Origin: an uncultured Anaerolineae bacterium
GTDB lineage: Bacteria; Chloroflexota; Anaerolineae; Anaerolineales; Villigracilaceae
Assembly (NCBI GenBank): GCA_903875215.1
Contig: CAIQVH010000016.1
Coordinates: forward strand, 186,001 to 250,000
DNA length: 64,000 nt
Reading direction: 5' to 3'
A program made the position numbers and the translations under genes. Of the stretch, positions 57,578 to 64,000 are shown piece by piece (within the stretch, counting starts at the first letter, position 1; each line of letters opens with the position of its first letter). The notes below the pieces were generated by a model that saw nothing but the letters and a program-made list of their open reading frames with translations, made no database searches and had not been told where the DNA came from.

Positions 57578-59350
57578 TTACTCCCCGGCTTTGACCCCGG
57601 TATGGAAGCCGGGGTAATAATTTTGCCAGCGCCACGGGATGCGGTTCAGCACCACACCAACCAGGTGCGCTCCCACACGCTGAAGGTGGGCTACTGCCTC
57701 CTGCGCAGTTTCTTTTTGCGTGGTGCCGGGCTGCAGGACCAGCAGGACCGCATCCACCCGCGAAGCAAAGGCCAGTGTGTCGGCGGAAAATAGCGCCGGG
57801 CCGTTCAGGATCAGCAGTTCAGCGCTCTTGTTGAGCCGGGTCAGTACCGCGGCGAGACGCTCGGATTCAAGTTTTTCTGTCAGGCTGGCGGGCAGGTTTC
57901 CGGCGGTGACTGCCGAGGCTGCCGGGATATTCTTGAGCGGGATGGCGGCACTCGCAGCGGGTTCCTCTGCGGTCAGGCTGTCTCCCAGACCGGTGGAATT
58001 TTCTATTTGCAGGTAGTGATGCAGTTGCGGGTCGCGCACATTGGCATCCACGATGGTTACTTTCTTTCCGAGGGCGCTGAAACTGGCCGCCAGGTTCACT
58101 ACCAGCATGGTGCGGCTTTCTTTTTCTCCGGGGCTGACCACCAGCAAGGTGCGGAGATGTTTGCCCTTTTCGGAGTGCAGGATGTTCTTACGCAAAATCC
58201 GTAATGCGTCCGAGACGGCGGAGTTGGGATGATCGAGAAAATGGATGGCTCCATGCCGGCTCTGCCGGAATTTGGGGAGGCATCCGATGGTGGGCAGACT
58301 CAGCAGGCTTTCCACCTCGCCCGGCGATTTGACCGTGTTATCGAGGAATTCGAGTGCAATGGCGCCGCCGGCGGACAGGAACAACCCGGCCAGTGTCGCA
58401 AGGGCGATGATAACCGGGGCTGAGAAATTGGTCGGCTCTTCGGGCAGGATCGCTGATTCAATCTCTGCGATGTTGGGTGAAAGCTGCAGGCGCATCAGGC
58501 GGACGGATTCCAGGTTGCTGAGCAGGCTTAAATAGAGCTGTTCGTACAATTTCAAGGTGGATTGCAGTTGAACCAGCCGTGGATTTTCGTTGCCCGATAC
58601 CCCGGTCTGGCTGGCGACGCCCAGCAGGGCCAGGTTGGAGCGAATTTGCTGGTAGAACAGGAGCCGTGGCTCAATTTGAGCCAGTTGTGCTTGCTTGATG
58701 TTCAGTTCGGCCCGTTTTTCCACATCGTACAACGGGTTGATTCGGGCAATGTCGGCCTGTAGAGTGGCGATTTCTTTCTGAAATTCGGCAATCTGCGCGT
58801 CAATTTCTGCAATGTGGCCCTGGATATCCTGCTGGGTGCCGGTATCGTAAGCGGTGCGCAGCGAGTCCATTTGTTTTTTAATCTGCTCCACCTGCCGGTT
58901 CAGGTTGTTTTCGGCGGAGGCGTACTTGGCGCTCTGCAGGCGCTCACTTTGCGTCAACAGGTTCGAGACCAGCGCGTTGGCAATATCTCTGGCCAGCCGG
59001 GGATCGCTGTGGTTGACCGCAATTTCAATGATCTGGGTATCCAGCACCTGGTTGACATCAATGGATTTGACGTCGATTTCTGTGCCCACCTGTGCGGCAG
59101 TGGCTTCCAGGATGGAACGCGATTTCAGGAGCTGAACATAGGTAGAGACCAGCTGCTGTCCGCTCAGATAGCCTAGATCCAGATTGCTGTTTTGTGGGTT
59201 GTCCTGCGAAACCAGGATGCGAGCTTTGGCCTGATAGTTTGGAACTTGATAAGTTGCCAGGGCGATGCCGGCGGCGGCCCCCAGGATCAGACCGAGGATC
59301 AGCAGCCAGAGCCATTTGCCAGCCAGCATAAAAGTGTGTTTGGTATTCAT
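57578..59350 (-). CDS. Wzz/BY-kinase-like polysaccharide co-polymerase with degenerate ATPase
   Basis: The 590-residue protein has an N-terminal membrane helix (WLWLLILGLILGAAAGIAL), a periplasmic coiled coil (about 120-300), a second helix (310-335) and a cytosolic BY-kinase-like domain (350-590), the Wzc/CpsCD arrangement. The ATPase is degenerate: the Walker A stretch SPGEKESRT (406-414) has Glu411 in place of the Lys, and the Walker B position is Asn516 (LLILNGP). DAN at 435-437 replaces Walker A'. A C-terminal tyrosine pair (578-579) is present but no tyrosine cluster. It should regulate chain length rather than act as a kinase. Confidence 0.9.
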   Translation of the reverse strand: MNTKHTFMLAGKWLWLLILGLILGAAAGIALATYQVPNYQAKARILVSQDNPQNSNLDLGYLSGQQLVSTYVQLLKSRSILEATAAQVGTEIDVKSIDVNQVLDTQIIEIAVNHSDPRLARDIANALVSNLLTQSERLQSAKYASAENNLNRQVEQIKKQMDSLRTAYDTGTQQDIQGHIAEIDAQIAEFQKEIATLQADIARINPLYDVEKRAELNIKQAQLAQIEPRLLFYQQIRSNLALLGVASQTGVSGNENPRLVQLQSTLKLYEQLYLSLLSNLESVRLMRLQLSPNIAEIESAILPEEPTNFSAPVIIALATLAGLFLSAGGAIALEFLDNTVKSPGEVESLLSLPTIGCLPKFRQSRHGAIHFLDHPNSAVSDALRILRKNILHSEKGKHLRTLLVVSPGEKESRTMLVVNLAASFSALGKKVTIVDANVRDPQLHHYLQIENSTGLGDSLTAEEPAASAAIPLKNIPAASAVTAGNLPASLTEKLESERLAAVLTRLNKSAELLILNGPALFSADTLAFASRVDAVLLVLQPGTTQKETAQEAVAHLQRVGAHLVGVVLNRIPWRWQNYYPGFHTGVKAGE

Positions 59351-59403
59351 TGTGTTTTCTCCTTATTCCTGAACCTGGTAGTTGATAGGTCGCGGGTCTG
59401 TCA

Positions 59404-61473
59404 TCATGGAAGTACCAGCCTGATCTTCTGGCTGCCATCGGCCAGGATTTCCACATATCCGTAACTTGTCCCAACTGGCTGAAAGGTGATCCAGCGCCTG
59501 GTTTTTAAGCTGCGATAATAGGCCAACACTCCGGGCTGCCACTCACCCGGCAGATCGTTGAATAATTCTTCCTCGCAAAAAAGACTGGCCCGCGCCTGGC
59601 TCCAGGCGGCCAGTTCATCCGAAATACCCGCATCGCCGGGCATGGAGATTTGCGGCAGAGTTCCCAGCAGTGCCGAGCTGACCGCGTCCTGGTGGTCTTC
59701 GTTGCTTTCGCGCCCCCAGGTGTAGCTCCCGATCAGCGCCGTGCGCAGCGGGTGATTGATTGGGGCGTGGACATACTGGTTTTGCGCCAGGTGTGTGGCC
59801 GAGCCTTCCCAGGCAAAAAAAACATACGGTATCAGCCACGGCGCCTGGTATTCGCTCATCACGGCCAGCCCTGGCAGGTTTTGCTCCAACTGCTGCAGGG
59901 TGCCAATCTCTCCGAGCACATAATTTTCCCCGGCGATGAGTTTCTGCGACTCGGAAAAGCGGAACTCTTCATTGGCGCCCAGAATGTCGAAATACGCTCC
60001 CTGCGCCTGGAATTTTTCGGCATAGGCTCCAAAATTGTGGACCAGGTATTCCTTGAAACGCTTTGCGCCGGGATGCAGTACATAAGAATTGCCATCTTCT
60101 GCGTAGGGGGTCTTGATCGCATCCCAGTAGGCCTGCCAGCCTTCAGCGCTGCCGCCATAATCTGGCGTAAACTGATAATCAGCTGGCAGCCAGCCCAGGC
60201 GCGCCAGCTTTTCCAGCCGCCGGGCTGCTCCCTGCTCCGAATAAATCAGCGTGTATGGATGATAGAGTAACAGCGGCCAGCCATAAGCCCGAATCTGCTT
60301 GAGCGCGGATTCGGATGGCCGGGTGATTTCTGCCACCAGGGTTGGGTCGCCAAACAGCACCAGCCGGTCGCCGTTCCACAAGAAGAACAGAGTCTGCGCC
60401 GGAGGTGTGACGCGCGCCAGGGCGGCGTATTTTTGCGGGTCGCCGCCATAGTCCTGGAGGGTGGAATCGTATACGGCGTGGATGTTTTGTACCCAGGGAA
60501 CGCGATTTTCCCACAGCGGTAGAGCGCCGGTGCGTTGTTCGAACCGCTCACGCCAACGGCGCGCGGCTTCCAGCCAGGTGGGGTAGGTGCCGATTATCCA
60601 GGGCGGTGAAACCAGCTGGGAGGGGTTCGCCTGCAGCGCACTGCGGCCGCCATGCAGGGTCAGCTGGTCGGAGGCTGGTTGATGCTCAAGTTGGATAAAT
60701 TCCGGGTCATACGTGGATGTTTCAGACCAGATGGCCGCCACCGCGTCCACCTGCTCGAGGACGGCCATGGTCGGTGAGTACAGCCCGTAAGCCACCTCGC
60801 TGGTCTGGATCTGGATGGCGGCTGAATCGTGCGTCACCCGGCTGCCGTTGCCCAAAATGACCGCCTGTGTGGCTGGATTGGAGATGGGCAGGTCGATGGA
60901 GATGATTTCTGCCTGTGGAGATTCTTCCTGGCCGGTGAATTGGAGCAGGATTTCCCCGCTGGTTTCTTCCACCGTTATGTCCACATGAAACTGGCCCAGG
61001 CTGCCAGCTTCGCCCCCCTCCAGCTGAGCATAGGTTAGCCTGGCGCGGTTGGGGGCTGTTACGGTCAGGGTGGTTTGGGCCGGGTTGGCTTGCGGGGAGC
61101 GGGTGTGTGTGGAGCCGTCGGGGTGGCGAGTGGTGAAGCTGCCGGGCCTGGCCGGGCTGGCCGAATTGACCAGAAGCGTGCCGGTGGCTTGGTCTTTGAG
61201 ATAGGTAATCGCCCCGCTGGCGAGATGCAGTTCCAGCCGCGGGGTGGTGATGCGCAGCAGGCCGTTTTCCAGCTCAAAATAACGGGAGGCGGGGACGGTG
61301 GGCGCGGGGTGTGTGGCGGTGGTGACCGTGGGGGCGAGCGGGGTGCGGGTGACGAGCGGGGCGGGACTGGCGGGCGCGCAATGCGTCGTCAGCACCAGCG
61401 CAATCAACAGGAAGAGGCTTGTTTTCCTGGATTGTCTGGCCTGCTTTTGAGCTGCGCGGCGTTGGATGGTCAT
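59404..61473 (-). CDS. Secreted carbohydrate-active-like protein, family not assigned
   Basis: The 689-residue precursor has a signal peptide-like segment (SLFLLIALVLTTHC; the Cys context THC is not a good lipobox) and a Thr/Pro-rich linker. An N-terminal beta-sandwich (RYFELENGLLRITTPRLELHLASGAITYL) is followed by a region with aromatic and acidic loops (WENRVPWVQNIHAVYDSTLQDYGGDPQKY, YHPYTLIY, YFDILGANEEFRF, SEYQAPW) that suggest a TIM-barrel glycoside hydrolase or DUF6259-like fold. ATG 61473 has a GGGGGA upstream. It sits between the chain-length and GT4 genes, so it may cleave or remodel the polysaccharide, but no catalytic pair is confirmed. Confidence 0.7.
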   Translation of the reverse strand: MTIQRRAAQKQARQSRKTSLFLLIALVLTTHCAPASPAPLVTRTPLAPTVTTATHPAPTVPASRYFELENGLLRITTPRLELHLASGAITYLKDQATGTLLVNSASPARPGSFTTRHPDGSTHTRSPQANPAQTTLTVTAPNRARLTYAQLEGGEAGSLGQFHVDITVEETSGEILLQFTGQEESPQAEIISIDLPISNPATQAVILGNGSRVTHDSAAIQIQTSEVAYGLYSPTMAVLEQVDAVAAIWSETSTYDPEFIQLEHQPASDQLTLHGGRSALQANPSQLVSPPWIIGTYPTWLEAARRWRERFEQRTGALPLWENRVPWVQNIHAVYDSTLQDYGGDPQKYAALARVTPPAQTLFFLWNGDRLVLFGDPTLVAEITRPSESALKQIRAYGWPLLLYHPYTLIYSEQGAARRLEKLARLGWLPADYQFTPDYGGSAEGWQAYWDAIKTPYAEDGNSYVLHPGAKRFKEYLVHNFGAYAEKFQAQGAYFDILGANEEFRFSESQKLIAGENYVLGEIGTLQQLEQNLPGLAVMSEYQAPWLIPYVFFAWEGSATHLAQNQYVHAPINHPLRTALIGSYTWGRESNEDHQDAVSSALLGTLPQISMPGDAGISDELAAWSQARASLFCEEELFNDLPGEWQPGVLAYYRSLKTRRWITFQPVGTSYGYVEILADGSQKIRLVLP

Positions 61474-61489
61474 TTTCCCCCTGCCTGGT

Positions 61490-62689
61490 TCATCCGCGGA
61501 TTGAGACTGGGCTTTTGGGCCGGCTGAGGCGCTGGTAGAGTGTCTCAACCCGGTCGGTTACGGCTTCGAGTGAGAACATCTCGGCGGCCAGGCGGCCGCA
61601 GTTGGCTTTGTATTGGTCATAGCGCGGGCGATCCGCGAGCAGGCGTTCCATGCCGCTGGCAAAGGCGCCGGCTTCGCAGGGAGTCACTTCGGCTACCTGA
61701 TCTTTGAGCAGAGGCGCGATTTTGCATTCTTCTGTTACGACCATGGGTACGCCCATCAGGCAGGCTTCGACGACCGTCATGGGGAAGGCGTCGAAGCGGC
61801 TGGGCAGCACGAACAGGTCAGCGTCCTGGTAGGCGGGCAGCACGTCGGGGCCGGAGAGCAGCCCGGTCAGGGTGACGCGGTCCTGGAGGTGGTGGTGTTC
61901 GATCAGGCGCTGGACTTCGCCCAGCAAGCCGTCATCGGGGCCGGCAATGACCAGGCGCGCGTCGGGCCGGTTCAGCTGGGCGAAGGCTTCGATGAGCAGG
62001 TCGGGGCCTTTGATGGGGTTGATGCGCCCGAGGAAGAGGATCAGCGGGCAATCGGCGGGCAGGCCCAGGCGTTGACGAAATCCGCCGGGGGCGGGGAGAT
62101 TTTTCCGCACGGAGGGGTCGATTCCGTTCGGGATGATTTCTATTTTTTCGGCGGGGATGCCCTGCAGCAGGGCCTGCTGGCGTTCGCTCTCTTGCAGGGC
62201 GATCAGTGCGCTGATGTTTTCCAACTCGAGGCGTCTGAAGACCTGGTCGTAGGCGCGTTTGAGCCAGAATGAGCTGACCAGGACCTGCAAGGCACCATGC
62301 GGCTGGGTGACGATGGGGATACCTGCCTGGCTGGCTGTTCGCACGGCCGGGATGAATGAGAAACTGCGGTAGCCGTGCAGGTGGACCACATCGAAGCTGG
62401 TGATGTTGGCGGCCATGGTGCGCGGCAGGTCGGGCATCCAAAAGGGGCCGAGCACGCCGGGCCACCAGGGCAGGTGCCAGGTGTCAAAATAGACCACGTG
62501 GATGCCGTCAATTTCGCGTTCGAAGGTGCCGGGTGCGATTTTGTGTTTTTTGTCGAGCAGGTTGGTGCAGTATACGGTCACTTTGTGTCCGCGCTGTACC
62601 AGGCTGGTGCACAGATGGTGGACGACCTTGAGCGGGCCGCCCCAGCTTTCGGCGGGGTAGAAACCCAGGGTGATGTGGAGAATGTTCAT
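61490..62689 (-). CDS. Glycosyltransferase family 4
   Basis: The 399-residue GT-B protein starts MNILHITLGFYPAESWGGPLKVVHHLCTSLVQRGHKVTVYCTN, the typical N-terminus of GT4 enzymes, and its donor domain has ILFLGRINPIKGPDLLIEAFAQLN, RLVIAGPDDG, LFVLPSRFDAFPMTVVEACLMGVPMVVTEECKI with the E-x7-E motif (EACLMGVP...E). ATG 62689 has AAGGA upstream. It starts 16 bases after the Wzy-like stop codon and 16 bases before the carbohydrate-active-like gene. Confidence 0.94.
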   Translation of the reverse strand: MNILHITLGFYPAESWGGPLKVVHHLCTSLVQRGHKVTVYCTNLLDKKHKIAPGTFEREIDGIHVVYFDTWHLPWWPGVLGPFWMPDLPRTMAANITSFDVVHLHGYRSFSFIPAVRTASQAGIPIVTQPHGALQVLVSSFWLKRAYDQVFRRLELENISALIALQESERQQALLQGIPAEKIEIIPNGIDPSVRKNLPAPGGFRQRLGLPADCPLILFLGRINPIKGPDLLIEAFAQLNRPDARLVIAGPDDGLLGEVQRLIEHHHLQDRVTLTGLLSGPDVLPAYQDADLFVLPSRFDAFPMTVVEACLMGVPMVVTEECKIAPLLKDQVAEVTPCEAGAFASGMERLLADRPRYDQYKANCGRLAAEMFSLEAVTDRVETLYQRLSRPKSPVSIRG

Positions 62690-62705
62690 CGGGTCGGATC
62701 CTTTC

Positions 62706-64000
62706 TCAGGTTTGCGTTGAATCTTTGCCGTGTGTTGGGGTGGGAGCCAGGTGTTTTGGCGCTGCAATCCACAGCAGGATGGCCGGTATGGCGATGGTTC
62801 CGATGACTTGCATGGCCCAGTATTCCTGCCCGGCCCAGAGGATCCACAGGGTACTGATCCAGCAGATGCCGGTGGCTTTGACCAGTAGCGGGCTTTCGGG
62901 GCTGAGCATGCCGTCCATTTTGCGGCACAGGTATCCCATCAGCCCGGCGAGCAGGATGACGGCTGGCAGGCCGCCATTATCGTAAAAACTGCCCAGCAGG
63001 CTCCATTTTGCGCCAACCAGGCTGCGGTTGATGGCGGCGTTCAGGATGGGCGGCTGGCTGGCTTGCAGCCAGTTTAGTAAAAAGTATTTTTGGGGGAAGA
63101 ACCGGCTGGGGATAAAACCAAACAGGGAATAATTCAGGAAGGGGATGCCGTAGGTGTACCCGGTGATCGAGTCGCGGATGTAGCTGACCAGGTACCAGGT
63201 CGGCAGCATGGAGGTGTTGTTGTTGGCCAGTTTGGGGCCGATCAGGTCCGGGATTTGGGTGATCAGGGTCATCAGGTCATTGTTGGAGTCGAGGCTGGTG
63301 TGTCCGCGGACGACGAGCAGTGCCGCCAGCAGCAGGATGGCCACCAGGTAGGGGAGCGGGGGCCATTGGCGTTTTTTGAAGACGGTTGTGCTGATGGACA
63401 TGGCAATCAGGAAAGAAATCAGCGCCCAGCGCCCCCAGGCGTCGCCAAGTTTCATGATGACGTAGGTGCCTGTCAACAGGAAGCCAAGCAGGCGGGCAAA
63501 GCGGGAGGGGGAAAGCATGAGCAGAATGGCGGGGATGAACAGGAAAATATGCGCAGAATTCTGATAACCGGTGATATTTCCGGTAAAACGGCCTCCGGCA
63601 GCCACAAAGCGGCCCTGGTCGAGCGCTGCGCTGCCCCCGGTGCGGTAGGTGAGAAAAGAGATTGAAGCCACGACAACGAGCAGGAGGAGGAGAACTTTCA
63701 TCAGCGGGGTGAGGCGGTTGTCGCTGGGGGGCAATTTCCAGGTCACGGGTTGCGCCCGGGTGGTCAGATAGGCTAGGAAAAAGGCGCTCATGCCGATGAT
63801 GGAGACGATCCCGATCCAGGCGCCGCGCTCCAGCCCGCCGGCGATTTGCAGGTTGATGCGGTAGGCGGCCACATTCCATTGGGTGCTGAAGAGTGGGTTA
63901 AGTAAAAAATAGATCCCAAAGGCGGCCCAGGTCCAGAAACCGGATTTGGTCCAGTTGAACAGGCCTTTTTTCAGCATGGGAATGATGAACATGAAGAGCA
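62706..64000 (-). CDS. Wzy-like polysaccharide polymerase or O-antigen ligase-type membrane protein (5' end beyond window)
   Basis: The visible 431 codons encode a polytopic membrane protein with about ten hydrophobic segments (WTWAAFGIYFLLNPLF, IVSIIGMSAFFLAYL, ISFLIAMSISTTVF and others) and a large loop containing RDSITGYTYGIPFLNYSLFGFIPSRFFPQKYF, as in Wzy/O-antigen ligase families. The frame is open past the first Met (63992) to the window edge, so the true start lies outside. It is the first visible gene of the minus-strand polysaccharide operon, with the GT4 gene starting 16 bases downstream. Confidence 0.7.
   Translation of the reverse strand, partial: LFMFIIPMLKKGLFNWTKSGFWTWAAFGIYFLLNPLFSTQWNVAAYRINLQIAGGLERGAWIGIVSIIGMSAFFLAYLTTRAQPVTWKLPPSDNRLTPLMKVLLLLLVVVASISFLTYRTGGSAALDQGRFVAAGGRFTGNITGYQNSAHIFLFIPAILLMLSPSRFARLLGFLLTGTYVIMKLGDAWGRWALISFLIAMSISTTVFKKRQWPPLPYLVAILLLAALLVVRGHTSLDSNNDLMTLITQIPDLIGPKLANNNTSMLPTWYLVSYIRDSITGYTYGIPFLNYSLFGFIPSRFFPQKYFLLNWLQASQPPILNAAINRSLVGAKWSLLGSFYDNGGLPAVILLAGLMGYLCRKMDGMLSPESPLLVKATGICWISTLWILWAGQEYWAMQVIGTIAIPAILLWIAAPKHLAPTPTHGKDSTQT

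Overview
The window looks like chromosomal DNA from a GC-rich bacterium, most likely a member of the Chloroflexota (Anaerolineae-type). This is inferred from gene content: several pyrrolysine-free MttB-family methyltransferases, large GT-C-like membrane proteins, LCP/LysM envelope proteins with Thr/Pro-rich linkers, and a PadR plus HAAS/sensor pair. No rRNA, tRNA, CRISPR array, IS element or prophage was recognised.

Layout. 0-5.7 kb holds housekeeping genes (tail of a membrane protein, ruvA, proC, a GT-C-like membrane protein, an ABC-F ATPase). 5.9-11.3 kb is a minus-strand operon of one corrinoid protein and three MttB-family methyltransferases. It is transcribed divergently from an Lrp/AsnC regulator, which is followed by a complete Dpp/Opp-type ABC importer (12.2-17.9 kb). 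18-34.6 kb is mixed: an eRF1-like small protein, a small secreted protein, an MrfA/YprA-type helicase carrying an HNH domain, a membrane glycosyltransferase-like protein, a class III nucleotide cyclase that seems to start at CTG, an alcohol dehydrogenase with a perfect 17-bp palindrome in its coding region, folD, a PadR/sensor pair, an S9 and a P1 peptidase, mtaB, a lipoprotein and a TPR protein. 34.6-39.4 kb is an envelope block: a histidine-kinase-like protein without its phospho-acceptor His, a LysM protein and an LCP protein. 39.5-43.6 kb has a tyrosine-recombinase-like protein without catalytic residues, a broken acyltransferase gene, tilS, an epimerase and a phosphodiesterase.

43.9-64 kb is a surface-polysaccharide locus. 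The minus-strand genes encode a Wzy-like protein, two GT4 glycosyltransferases, a predicted carbohydrate-active lipoprotein, a Wzz/BY-kinase-like protein with a degenerate ATPase, several acyltransferases, and a sugar-nucleotide cassette (LegB-type dehydratase, nucleotidyltransferase, DegT aminotransferase). They also encode a phosphoglycosyl transferase fused, in permuted order, to a Rossmann domain and a degenerate GGDEF domain with an intact RxxD site. Embedded on the plus strand is an ACP / acyl-CoA dehydrogenase / amino-acid adenylation / amidohydrolase operon. It resembles the enzyme set that oxidises carrier-bound amino acids (prolyl to pyrrolyl) and may make an acyl decoration for the glycan.

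The strongest candidates for something undescribed are (1) the carrier-protein module inside the polysaccharide locus, (2) the permuted phosphoglycosyl transferase-GGDEF fusion, and (3) the three-methyltransferase/one-corrinoid-protein operon with its regulator and importer. A recurring theme is catalytic folds whose active-site residues are lost: histidine kinase, recombinase, GGDEF and BY-kinase.
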